Part shown: positions 52,613 to 60,795 of the stretch, one piece after another
Layout of the letters: the number at the start of each line of letters is the position of its first letter
Position numbering within the stretch: the stretch's first letter is position 1
Source: Phycisphaerales bacterium
GTDB taxonomy: Bacteria > Planctomycetota > Phycisphaerae > Phycisphaerales > UBA1924
Assembly (NCBI GenBank): GCA_015487555.1
Contig: WFPK01000025.1
Span: 1 to 64,000, forward strand
Length of the DNA: 64,000 nt
Reading direction: 5' to 3'
Program-made: the position numbers and the translations under genes
Notes under the pieces: model-generated
Told to the model about the DNA's origin: nothing
Databases searched by the model: none
Seen by the model: the letters and a program-made list of their open reading frames with translations, nothing else

Positions 52613-52799
52613 GGTGTGCTTATATGGGGCGTCCGTATGCCGATGAAACCGGAGTGATCGAACGCGGAATACTGTGTTGTGGTATCGTGTGCGTACGGGG
52701 CCGTTTGTGGATAATTTCGTACGGCAGATTATAGCGCATTGGGGCGTGTTTTGCTCGCATTTCGAGGCACAAAGCGAGGCATGGATGGGGTTGCATCGG
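52613..52799. promoter_or_regulatory. divergent promoter region of gyrB and a membrane-protein gene
   Basis: This 187-bp gap separates divergent genes. It is relatively AT-rich around 52674-52735. I cannot assign boxes with confidence. An open frame reading rightward through it to 52674 is not taken as coding. Confidence 0.4.
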
Positions 52800-53877
52800 A
52801 TGAGCGAAAACACTGAAAAAACAGATGAAAACCTCGATTTTGGGCGTGGGTTGTTCGTGTGCGAGAGTCCCGGGCATGAGTTTGTCGGCATGAGGAAGGC
52901 CGGGGCAGTGATCGGTGTGCTGGGATCGCAGGTCTTTGCCATGTTGCTTTTGATCCCGGGGCTTGGATTCTTCGTGTTGTGGAATCAGTTCGGGGTTTCT
53001 CTTCTCGTGACCGGGCTTGTCACAGGGGCGACGCTGATTGTGGCGGTGGCGATTGGGCTGATTTTTTTGTTGAAGCTCAACAAGATGAATCGCAAACAAT
53101 TACCGGGTGCATTTTTTAGGAAGAAGAGTGACTCGCGGTATCGGGTGCGGGCAGTGATTCCGCAGAAACGCCAAGGTGATGCGATCCACAGGTGGGCCCA
53201 GCTCGCAGCGTATGGGAGGATTGGCGATGGAGATATGGTCAGCGCCGATGAACTTGAGATGGTGCAAGGCGGGTTCGAGCCGATCATTCTTCAACCCTGT
53301 TTTGGGATCAAACGGGATCGCCGATATTGGTGGACCGTTGTCGTGATGTCGGTTGTGGTGGGCGTTGGTACTCTCTTTGGGCTAAGCCTGTTCTTTGGAA
53401 GCTTGACGGATTTGTTGCAGGTGTTTGGCTTTCTGGGGTATGCCGTGATGGGATTGTCGATGGTGGGGGGCGTGGTGGCTGGGGAGTTGATGTGGCCGGT
53501 GTATATCCGGTTGGTTCCTGGGCAGTTGGACATTTTTCGGTATGGTTTTTTGGGATCGGGCAAGCCTGTCGTTGAGCGCTTTGATCTGCGCAAGGTTGGC
53601 GTGTGCGTGGATTTTGGCGGGTACATTGTTTCGCTCGAACCCCAGCGCCCGGTGGGCGAGCCTTTGCCCGCGTTGGTGATGGGCAAGCGCTGGCCCAATG
53701 CCCAGGTATTTCCCGAGTGGTTCGCGCCGACCTATTTTACAAGCGGTTGCAGCCCGGAATCGGCGCGAGTTCGCGCAGCGATTGATCCAGGCGGCCTGGA
53801 CCGACGAGCCTGCGCCTGAGGTTTCAATGGAGCAACTCAGCGAGCCTTCAGGCGAGGATCAAGCACGCCAACAGTGA
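52800..53877 (+). pseudogene. two-helix-pair membrane protein gene with a probable 1-base frameshift
   Basis: A membrane protein of about 358 residues in reconstructed form; I do not recognise the family. It starts MSENTEKTDENLDFGRGLFV and has two hydrophobic regions (LGSQVFAMLLLIPGLGFFVL and LVTGATLIVAVAIGLIFLL; later VVVMSVVVGVGTLFGLSLFF and GYAVMGLSMVGGVVAGELMW). As read, the frame stops at 53819 with an unlikely tail (SGCSPESARVRAA). Skipping one T in the run at 53735-53738 continues instead as PTYLQAVAARNRREFAQRLI to a stop at 53877, which looks native. This is either a recent mutation or a sequencing error. Confidence 0.6.
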
Positions 53878-53894
53878 GGACAGCGTGCAGAGGG

Positions 53895-54263
53895 TTATTT
53901 TTTCTTTCCATCACGCATCGCTCGGCGGGCCTGATGGGAGTCAAGGTTGATCCCACACTCTGGGCAGGTGGTCGGGCGGGGGAGGCTGCTCACATCGTAT
54001 TGACAGAAATAGCAATGCCCATCGACGGTGACAGCCCGCCCATATTCGTCGAGAATCGCATCCCAAATTCCCGCGATGGACTCCTTCGCGATGCGGAGCT
54101 GGATCATGGTCGGGGATTCAAGGATGATCTGGTATCGGTCAGTCTTTTTCTTGTGTGCTTCGAGCACTTTGGCGCGGACGCCTCGGATGGATAAGCCATA
54201 GAGAATCTGGGCGACATCGGCCTGGTCGTTGGCGGTGGTGATGATGAGGTCTGGATCGGGCAC
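53895..54263 (-). CDS. small protein with C-terminal zinc ribbon, unknown function
   Basis: A 122-residue protein. The N-terminal part (DLIITTANDQADVAQILYGL, SIRGVRAKVLEAHKKKTDRY) resembles a small ferredoxin-like or DUF2007-like fold, and the end is a CxxC...CxxC ribbon: HCYFCQYDVSSLPRPTTCPE followed by CGINLD. The tail is basic. It is divergent from rsmH; the starts are 40 bp apart, so they share a promoter region. Confidence 0.65.
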   Translation of the reverse strand: MPDPDLIITTANDQADVAQILYGLSIRGVRAKVLEAHKKKTDRYQIILESPTMIQLRIAKESIAGIWDAILDEYGRAVTVDGHCYFCQYDVSSLPRPTTCPECGINLDSHQARRAMRDGKKK

Positions 54264-54303
54264 GGGTGAGGATAGGGAGATGGGAGGGGTCTATCCTCTC
54301 TCG

Positions 54304-55293
54304 ATGCCTGATGAACAACCAGACGAACTTGGTCATATCCCGGTGCTGCCCGACGAGGTGGTCGAGCTGCTCGATCCCCAGCCTGGCGAGGTTTTGGTCG
54401 ATTGCACCGCCGGTTTGGGTGGGCATGCTGCACTGATTGCCCAGCGGCTTGGCCCGACGGGCACCGTGGTGCTCAACGATCTGGATCAAGAGAATCTGGA
54501 TCGTGCCAAAGTCAGTGTCGCCAAGGTGTTATGTCCGGGCGATCCGGGGTCGGCCAAGGTGTATGCGATCCGGGGGAACTTTGCCGAGTTGCCGATCAAG
54601 GTGCGGGAGCTGGGGTTGTCTGCGGACATGATTCTGGCGGATTTGGGGTTTGCCAGCACGCAGGTGGATGATCCCGAGCGTGGGTTGAGTTTTCGTTTTT
54701 CTGGGCCTTTGGATATGCGATTGGATCAATCGACCCCGATCACCGCTGCGGAGTTAGTAAACACTCTTCCCGAGCGGGATCTGGCGGAGATCATCTGGCG
54801 GTTTGGCGAAGAAAAATCGGCCCGTCGCATCGCATCAAAACTTGTTGCTGCGCGGGAGGTTGAGCCGATTACAACGACTGATCGGCTTGCCGAACTTGTG
54901 CGTTCGGTCAGCCGCGGACCTCGCGGTTCGATCAATCCCGCAACGAAGACCTTTCAGGCGTTGCGGATCGCGGTCAACGATGAGCTGGGCAGCTTGGAAG
55001 CGCTGCTTCGGGTCATGGGCATCGCGCTTCGCAAACAGTCCCAAACGGGGGCTGGTGGGGAATCGGGTTGGATTGGATCAGGCGCGAGGATCGCGGTCAT
55101 CGCGTTTCATTCGCTCGAAGACCGCCCGGTGAAACGGGCGTTTGGCGAGTGGGTCAAATCGGGATGGGCCAAGCCGATCACCAAGGGCGTGGTCACGGGC
55201 ACTGAGTCCGAGATCGCGTCGAACCCGCGGGCCAGGTCGGCCAAGCTGCGGGTGTGTCGGTCGGTTCGCGGAGACGCGTTGGGCTCGATTTAG
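54304..55293 (+). CDS. rsmH: 16S rRNA (cytosine(1402)-N(4))-methyltransferase
   Basis: Methylates N4 of C1402 in 16S rRNA. The ATG at 54304 (MPDEQPDELGHIPVLPDEVV) is supported by the conserved HIPVL that follows; an in-frame upstream start at 54229 lies in the neighbouring gene. 329 residues, with VDCTAGLGGHAALIAQRLG (SAM-binding), ILADLGFASTQVDDPERGLSF, FGEEKSARRIASKLVAA, NPATKTFQALRIAVNDELGS and IAFHSLEDRPVKRAFGEWV. First gene of a reduced cell-wall/division cluster; mraZ is not present upstream. Confidence 0.95.
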   Translation: MPDEQPDELGHIPVLPDEVVELLDPQPGEVLVDCTAGLGGHAALIAQRLGPTGTVVLNDLDQENLDRAKVSVAKVLCPGDPGSAKVYAIRGNFAELPIKVRELGLSADMILADLGFASTQVDDPERGLSFRFSGPLDMRLDQSTPITAAELVNTLPERDLAEIIWRFGEEKSARRIASKLVAAREVEPITTTDRLAELVRSVSRGPRGSINPATKTFQALRIAVNDELGSLEALLRVMGIALRKQSQTGAGGESGWIGSGARIAVIAFHSLEDRPVKRAFGEWVKSGWAKPITKGVVTGTESEIASNPRARSAKLRVCRSVRGDALGSI

Positions 55294-55380
55294 ATGGTGT
55301 TCATTGCCCAGAGTCAAGGATCGACTTTGGGGCGATCTGTTTCTCGATAGTTTTTATCCCCTTGCCGCAAGGAAGCGCCC

Positions 55381-56184
55381 GTGACCAGAGAAAGCAAACT
55401 CGCCCTCATTATCGGATTTGTGCTTGTGCTTGTTGTTGGTGTGCTCATCAGCGATCATTTTTCGCAGGCCAGCACCATGTCGCTTGATCTCCAAGAGCCT
55501 CAAGTCGCTCGGGTGATTGCGCCCCTTGCGGATTTGGGTCAGCGCGAGGAGCAGAAGCTGGGCACTGCGATTAGCTCGGCACGCGCCAATCAGGCGATGG
55601 GTGATCGCCGGGGGGTGTTATCGCCGACTCCATCAGCTGGGCCTGTGATGATTTCCAACAGCCCGGGCACATCGAGCGATGCCAGGACCAAGGCGGGGAA
55701 CTCGATCCTTGATCGCGCATTCGATCATGTTCAAGACATCGAGCTGCCTCGGGCTGCTCAGATTTCACCAAGGACACAGCGCACGAATCTTCGCCCACTG
55801 CCCGAGACGCAAACCCGGACATACACAGTCGTCAAGGGCGACACCCTCATCGGCATCGCGCGGCGGACGCTCGGCGATGGACAACGATGGACTGAGATTC
55901 ATCAGCTCAACGCCGATGTGCTCGGGCCCGATGCGATCCTCAAGATCGGGATGTCCCTCAAGCTGCCAGGCGATGCCAAGGCTGGCGCTGTTCAATCAAA
56001 CAATCCGCAACGGGCAGCTTCGTCAAAGACGAGCTACACCGTTGTCTCGGGTGATACCCTCGGCGAGATTTCGATGAAACTGCTGGGCACCTCTCGGCGG
56101 GCCAACGAAATCGCCAAGTTGAACGGGTTGGAAAGCGCCAACGATATCCGTATCGGGATGACGCTCAAAATCCCGGCGAAATGA
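55381..56184 (+). CDS. membrane-anchored protein with two LysM domains
   Basis: A 267-residue protein: one N-terminal membrane helix (LALIIGFVLVLVVGVLISDH), a low-complexity linker of about 120 residues, then two LysM peptidoglycan-binding domains (YTVVKGDTLIGIARRTLGDG ... ILKIGMSLKLPGDA; YTVVSGDTLGEISMKLLGTS ... DIRIGMTLKIPAK). It starts with GTG at 55381 after AAGGAAG. Placed between rsmH and the FtsL-like/FtsI genes, where a FtsL or wall-binding partner would be expected, so a role in septal or lateral wall synthesis is plausible. Confidence 0.88.
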   Translation: MTRESKLALIIGFVLVLVVGVLISDHFSQASTMSLDLQEPQVARVIAPLADLGQREEQKLGTAISSARANQAMGDRRGVLSPTPSAGPVMISNSPGTSSDARTKAGNSILDRAFDHVQDIELPRAAQISPRTQRTNLRPLPETQTRTYTVVKGDTLIGIARRTLGDGQRWTEIHQLNADVLGPDAILKIGMSLKLPGDAKAGAVQSNNPQRAASSKTSYTVVSGDTLGEISMKLLGTSRRANEIAKLNGLESANDIRIGMTLKIPAK

Positions 56185-56212
56185 ATGAATCCGATGGGTG
56201 TGGGAGTGTGAT

Positions 56213-56599
56213 GTGTTTGTGAAGCTGGTGGTTTTGATTCTGGTGTGCGGAAGCAGCGGCGTGGGGTTGCTGTCGGTGCGCCAGTCCCGGCTTCAAGCAG
56301 CCCATGAGATGGCCGAGGCGAGGCATCGGACACAACGGCTCGACGAGCAAGCCCGCGAGATCCGTACGCGGATCGCCCAGGCATGTACACCCGAGCGCGT
56401 CATTGCGTTGCTCAAGACGCAGGGGGAGTATGACCCAGCGGTGCATCGTCGAGCCAAGTGGACAATCGGGGTTGATCCCGAAGCTGCATCTGTGTTTGAA
56501 CCCGACGATACCCAGGGGGGCTGGATGGATGATGATTTCAAGGCCGAGCATTCGTGGATTCTCGAAGATGGATCGCATGTGATCCTGCTCAACGATTGA
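56213..56599 (+). CDS. FtsL-like small bitopic membrane protein
   Basis: A 128-residue protein with one N-terminal helix (KLVVLILVCGSSGVGLLSV), then a heptad-like coil (QSRLQAAHEMAEARHRTQRL, DEQAREIRTRIAQACTPERV), then a short acidic end (WMDDDFKAEHSWILEDGSHV). That size and plan, plus its place just before the penicillin-binding protein gene, resemble FtsL, the partner of FtsI/FtsW in septum synthesis. Sequence similarity is too low for certainty. The start is a GTG at 56213, six bases after GGAG; an earlier GTG at 56198 is possible. Confidence 0.6.
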   Translation: MFVKLVVLILVCGSSGVGLLSVRQSRLQAAHEMAEARHRTQRLDEQAREIRTRIAQACTPERVIALLKTQGEYDPAVHRRAKWTIGVDPEAASVFEPDDTQGGWMDDDFKAEHSWILEDGSHVILLND

Positions 56600-56613
56600 T
56601 ATGAAAGTTTGCC

Positions 56614-58719
56614 ATGCTCAATGAACGCGATGCTCTGATGGATCCGGCGCCGATCAGCCCTGCCCAAGATGCGCCGAGCAACCGGATCGCTTGGATGCTT
56701 CGCATCGGCACGCTCTTGGGGTTGGCGATTGTGCTCGGGCGGGTGGTGCAGCTTCAGGTTGCGCCCGGTGAGCAGCTCGAAGGGTTTGTCGCAGCGCGCC
56801 AGACCACGCAGACACTCAAATCCGTGCGGGGCGATCTGCTCGATCGGCGCGGGCGGGTCTTGGCGACGACACGCGTCGGATATCGTGTGATTGTCGATCC
56901 GGTGGGGTTGCATCAGGCGATGAAAAAAGACCCGGCTGTGATTGACCGGGTGATCGTGAGTCTCGGGCAGGTCATCGACCTGCCGATCGAGCAGATCGCG
57001 GATCGGTTGATCTCGAAGATGGTGCGCAACGAGCAGATTCGTGTCGCTGCCAAGACGCAATCGACTGCGCCAAGTTCGGCATCGTTCGTGATGGCCACGC
57101 TCGGTTCCAATACCGAGTCGGCACCCAAACCGATCAAGCGCTCGCGCTATCTGCCGATGGGCTCGCCGATGGATCAGGCCAAGACCCAAAGGCTGCGCGA
57201 GCTCATCAAAGAACAGAACCTGGCAGGGGTGACACTCGAACATACACCCATGCGGGTGCAGACCGGCGAAGCACTGGTCGGTTCGATTGTCGGCAAGTTC
57301 GGATACACACCCGAAGGCACCGAGCGCACCGGGGTATTGGGCGCGGAAAAGCTTTTCAATGCCCGGCTCATCGGCGAGGACGGGTCAAAGACCTATGTTC
57401 GCGATGCCAAAGGACGCCCGCTTTGGGTCCAACGCGGGGCATGGGTTGAGAGCAGCAAAGGGCAAGATGTCCGATTGAGTATTGATCTCGAACTCCAGCG
57501 CATGGTGCACGAACAGCTCGTGCGCGGCGTTGAGGACGCCGACGCAGCGGGCGGACGGGCGATTGTGCTCAACCCACACACCGGCGAAGTGCTCGCGATG
57601 ACCGATGTGCTCCGCGAGATTCCGGGTCTGCAAACGGTGCAGTGGTGGGATCCAAAGTCAGATACGCCTCGCCCGACGATGCCCGAGGTGAAGGATCAGC
57701 CCAGATACAAGGTGCTCCGCGATGATCCGCATCGGGAGACCGAGCCCGCGCTGGCCTACAACCGATGCTTGCAGGATGTCTACGAACCCGGATCAACCTT
57801 CAAACCCTTCGCCTGGACATTGGCCAAGTCCAAAGGCTTGCTCCCCGACGATGAAGTGCTCGACATCAAACAGAAATCGGCCCGCACTGAATATGGGCGG
57901 GTGATCACCGATGTGTATTCATATCCCGATCTCGACAACTGGGACGCGGTGCTCCGATATTCGTCGAATATCGGGATGTGGAAAGCGACCTCAAGACTCA
58001 CCCATGACGAGCTCCGCCTGATGGTCGAATCGCTCGGGTTTGGGAATCGAACCGGGATTGGGTTGGCGGGCGAGTCGAGCGGGATTGTTCGATCGAAGAA
58101 GGATTGGACGGACTACACGCAGACCTCGGTGGGGATGGGGTATGCAGTCGCGGTGACGCCGATCCAGATGGTCCGGGCGTTCTCGGTCTTTGCGCGCAAA
58201 GGCGAGATGGCAGGGACATTGCCCGAGGTTCGTCTTTCCGCTGCGGGCGATCGGAACAAACCTGGCATGGTTGGCGATGAGATTGTCGTCGAGCGGGTGT
58301 TCAGCGCCGAGTCGGTGCAGCGGACGATCGCGCCGATGCGTGAGGTTGCCCAGCGGATGGATAAGAATGCTGCCCGTCAGTATCCCGATGATCCCGAGCC
58401 CAGATATTCGATGTTCGGCAAATCGGGCACGACATTGATCTCGATGGTGCCCCCGGCGGGGCTCTTGGCGCCCAAGAGCAAACGGACTTACTACGAGAAG
58501 CAGCACCATTCGAGTTTCATTGTTGCAGCTCCCGCCGACGACCCCGAGATTGTGGTGTTGGTGGTGATCGATGACATCGGCCCAGAGCGTGTAGACAAGA
58601 AACAGCACTTCGGATCGTGGGTCGCAGGCCCGGTGGTTCGCCGCATTGTGGAGGATGCTCTTCCCTATTTAGGGGTGGAGGCAGACATCGAGCCGGATGA
58701 AGTTGTCGCTGGACAGTGA
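56614..58719 (+). CDS. ftsI: peptidoglycan D,D-transpeptidase (FtsI/PBP2-like class B PBP)
   Basis: Cross-links peptidoglycan in the periplasm. The 701-residue protein has an N-terminal membrane helix (LRIGTLLGLAIVLGRVVQLQ), a PBP dimer/pedestal domain (KSVRGDLLDRRGRVLATTRV) and the transpeptidase domain: SxxK in YEPGSTFKPFAWTLAKSKGL, SxN in LRYSSNIGMWK and the KTG equivalent KSGTTL. It is longer than E. coli FtsI (588), mainly between the pedestal and the active site. The start at 56614 could instead be the Met at 56638. Closely linked to the FtsL-like gene (14-bp gap). Confidence 0.93.
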   Translation: MLNERDALMDPAPISPAQDAPSNRIAWMLRIGTLLGLAIVLGRVVQLQVAPGEQLEGFVAARQTTQTLKSVRGDLLDRRGRVLATTRVGYRVIVDPVGLHQAMKKDPAVIDRVIVSLGQVIDLPIEQIADRLISKMVRNEQIRVAAKTQSTAPSSASFVMATLGSNTESAPKPIKRSRYLPMGSPMDQAKTQRLRELIKEQNLAGVTLEHTPMRVQTGEALVGSIVGKFGYTPEGTERTGVLGAEKLFNARLIGEDGSKTYVRDAKGRPLWVQRGAWVESSKGQDVRLSIDLELQRMVHEQLVRGVEDADAAGGRAIVLNPHTGEVLAMTDVLREIPGLQTVQWWDPKSDTPRPTMPEVKDQPRYKVLRDDPHRETEPALAYNRCLQDVYEPGSTFKPFAWTLAKSKGLLPDDEVLDIKQKSARTEYGRVITDVYSYPDLDNWDAVLRYSSNIGMWKATSRLTHDELRLMVESLGFGNRTGIGLAGESSGIVRSKKDWTDYTQTSVGMGYAVAVTPIQMVRAFSVFARKGEMAGTLPEVRLSAAGDRNKPGMVGDEIVVERVFSAESVQRTIAPMREVAQRMDKNAARQYPDDPEPRYSMFGKSGTTLISMVPPAGLLAPKSKRTYYEKQHHSSFIVAAPADDPEIVVLVVIDDIGPERVDKKQHFGSWVAGPVVRRIVEDALPYLGVEADIEPDEVVAGQ

Positions 58720-58811
58720 AGATAGGCAAGGCGTCTTTCGTGGCGTGTTGGCCAAAAAAACCACGAAAAAGTATGGTTTTGATCCCACATGGGTCTTGTA
58801 TGGGAAAGATG

Positions 58812-58854
58812 TTTCGCGTATCCTCTTTGCCAATGAGTCACCCAATTGTGGGTG
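58812..58854 (+). promoter_or_regulatory. shared leader motif and hairpin ahead of PEP-CTERM gene 1
   Basis: TTTCGCGTATCCTC at 58812-58825 is followed by a hairpin CACCCA-ATTG-TGGGTG at 58839-58854, 60 bp before the start at 58915. A near-identical word (TTTCGTGTATCCTT) and a similar hairpin precede the paralogous gene at 59979, so these are probably common promoter or leader elements. Confidence 0.55.
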
Positions 58855-58914
58855 TGAGGAACGATTGAACACCGCGCGTTTCTTACGCGATTCGTGGTTC
58901 ATAGGGAGAGGATG

Positions 58915-59631
58915 ATGCAGAGAGTACGAATCACAGCAGCGATGATTGCAATGATCGCAGGGGTTGCCCAGGCGGAAGTATACACCGACGCAACGAATGA
59001 CATTCACAGCAATATTGGGAGTGGTGCTGACATTCTCAATATCACGCAAGTTAAAGTGACCAACGATGCCAACTTTATCTACTTCGCGATCAGCGTAACA
59101 GGCGATCTCGATGCAGTGAACTGGGGCAAGTATGTCATCGGGATGGACACCGGGCGCAATGCGGGCGAGAACTCGAATCCTTGGGGGCGAAATGCTGACT
59201 GGGGACGCGGAATTACTGATTTTGTAGGCTCGTGGGCTGATGCTGGTGGCTCAGGTGTTGGTGCCGAGTTGTTCGCATGGAATGGTGGATGGAGTCTGAC
59301 GGATTCGACCAATGGTGCGGGCACCGAAATTATGGGTGATGACGCAGATCATGCAGCGGGCATTCAGCGTATCGCCATTTCGCTCGCAGCGCTTGGGCTT
59401 GGTAATGGCGATGTGCTCGAGTTTGATGTTTTCTCGACCGGGGGCAACGGCGGCGATGCGGGAGTCGATCACCTGAGCCGATCCGATGCATCCACCGACT
59501 GGTGGACGAACCAATCCCTTTCTGGAGAGTTCTTGTCGTACACCGTTCAGGTTGTGCCGTTGCCGAGCTCGGCAATGGCGGGGCTCCTTGGGCTCGGTGG
59601 TCTGGCAGCATTCAAACGGCTACGCCGATGA
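58915..59631 (+). CDS. secreted PEP-CTERM protein (paralogue 1 of 2)
   Basis: A 238-residue exported protein. It starts MQRVRITAAMIAMIAGVAQA, a short signal peptide, with AGGGAGAGG just upstream deciding the start at 58915 rather than the preceding Met. The body is rich in Gly, Asp and aromatic residues (FIYFAISVTGDLDAVNWGKY, then MDTGRNAGENSNPWGRNADW). The end is PLPSSAMAGLLGLGGLAAFK plus RLRR, a PEP-CTERM sorting signal with a Pro-containing motif, a hydrophobic helix and Arg residues. The body resembles beta-sandwich DOMON-like or carbohydrate-binding folds, but I cannot assign a function. The paralogue lies 350 bp downstream. Confidence 0.82.
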   Translation: MQRVRITAAMIAMIAGVAQAEVYTDATNDIHSNIGSGADILNITQVKVTNDANFIYFAISVTGDLDAVNWGKYVIGMDTGRNAGENSNPWGRNADWGRGITDFVGSWADAGGSGVGAELFAWNGGWSLTDSTNGAGTEIMGDDADHAAGIQRIAISLAALGLGNGDVLEFDVFSTGGNGGDAGVDHLSRSDASTDWWTNQSLSGEFLSYTVQVVPLPSSAMAGLLGLGGLAAFKRLRR

Positions 59632-59978
59632 GCAGGCCATAGCGAATGCATTGAAAAGTTCACACTTGGAGAACGCACACCCGGCCAAAAGCCGGGTGCT
59701 TTTTTGAAGTGAAATCAACCAAGCACATCGGTGCCGGCCTCCCAAGGAGGGACCAGCGCCTGCGTACGCCCTGCGAACAAAGTCCGTTCAAGTAAGTTTT
59801 CGTGGAATAAAGCCCGAAAAACGGGTAGAAATTGGCAAATCTGATCTCTTTCCGCGTTGTTTAGGAAACAAGTTTCGTGTATCCTTCACATGGACAACGG
59901 GCCCATTTGGTGGGTCTGTGAAGAGAGCGTCTTCGAAAATCGCACATTTGTGTGAAACTGAGAATGGAGAAAAGAGAG
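59632..59978. other. intergenic region between the two PEP-CTERM genes
   Basis: A 347-bp gap without a gene. It contains a terminator (59678-59705), then TTTCGTGTATCCTT at 59873-59886 and a hairpin (GGCCCA-TTTGG-TGGGTC, one G-U pair, 59900-59916), which parallel the leader of the upstream paralogue. The region between about 59780 and 59870 is AT-rich and may hold the promoter. Confidence 0.6.
59678..59705 (+). terminator. rho-independent terminator after PEP-CTERM gene 1
   Basis: Stem CACCCGGC at 59678-59685 and GCCGGGTG at 59691-59698, loop CAAAA, followed by CTTTTTT. It lies 47 bp after the stop codon. Confidence 0.88.
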
Positions 59979-60695
59979 ATGAGAAAAGCACTGATGACAG
60001 CTGCTGCCCTCGCGATGGTCGCAGGCGTAGCACACGCGGATGTTTACACGGACAACTCGGGGATGGAAGCCGATGGCGGCGATATCGCAGCTGCATTCGC
60101 AGGCTTTGACCATCTGGACATCACCCAGGTTGAAGTGACCAACGATGCCAACTTCCTTTACTTTGATATTTCGGTTGCGGGTGACCTCGATGCAACCAAC
60201 TGGGGCAAATACCTCATCGGGATGGATACCGGTCGTGTTGCAGGGACCAATACAGACGCATGGGGACGCAACATTGATTGGGGCTCGGGTATGACTGACT
60301 TTGTTGGTTCATGGGCCGACGATGGCGGGACGGGCATTGGTGCCGAGCTCCACGCATGGGATGGCGCTGCATGGAACTTGACCGATGCGACTTATGGCGC
60401 AGGTACCGAAATCATGGGTGACGATGCCAATCATGCTGCGGGCGTGCAGCGCATCGCCGTTTCGCTCTCGGCACTGGGTGTCGGGGTTGGCGATGTCATC
60501 TTCTTCGATGTTGCCACCACCGGCGGCGGGTTCGACCCAGGGGTCGATATGTTGAGCCGACAGGATGCAGCAACCGATGGGTGGGGCACCCAGTCTGTCT
60601 CGGGGCAGTACCTGTCGTACACGATCATTCCTGCACCAGGTTCGGCAGCACTGCTGGGTCTTGGTGGGCTCGTCGCTCTGCGTCGTCGCCGCTGA
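59979..60695 (+). CDS. secreted PEP-CTERM protein (paralogue 2 of 2)
   Basis: A 238-residue paralogue with the same length and plan: signal peptide MRKALMTAAALAMVAGVAHA, body LDITQVEVTNDANFLYFDIS ... NWGKYLIGMDTGRVAGTNTD, and a tail of PAPGSAALLGLGGLVALRRR. Large blocks are identical or nearly so in both proteins (GAGTEIMGDD, TDFVGSWAD). The start at 59979 follows a GAGAAAAGAGAG purine stretch; an earlier Met at 59952 is less likely. Probably a tandem duplicate, under the same kind of leader. Confidence 0.83.
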   Translation: MRKALMTAAALAMVAGVAHADVYTDNSGMEADGGDIAAAFAGFDHLDITQVEVTNDANFLYFDISVAGDLDATNWGKYLIGMDTGRVAGTNTDAWGRNIDWGSGMTDFVGSWADDGGTGIGAELHAWDGAAWNLTDATYGAGTEIMGDDANHAAGVQRIAVSLSALGVGVGDVIFFDVATTGGGFDPGVDMLSRQDAATDGWGTQSVSGQYLSYTIIPAPGSAALLGLGGLVALRRRR

Positions 60696-60751
60696 ATGAA
60701 TCATCAGCCAAACGGTTGAGAGACCAATGGTTGAAAGACAAAGCTACGAAT

Positions 60752-60785
60752 CGCACCCGGGCGGAAGTTCGGGTGCGTTCTTTTT
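60752..60785 (+). terminator. rho-independent terminator after PEP-CTERM gene 2
   Basis: Stem CGCACCCG at 60752-60759 and CGGGTGCG at 60770-60777, 10-base loop, followed by TTCTTTTT. It lies 57 bp after the stop codon and just before the end of the convergent lipoprotein gene. Confidence 0.88.
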
Positions 60786-60795
60786 GAATCTCATA

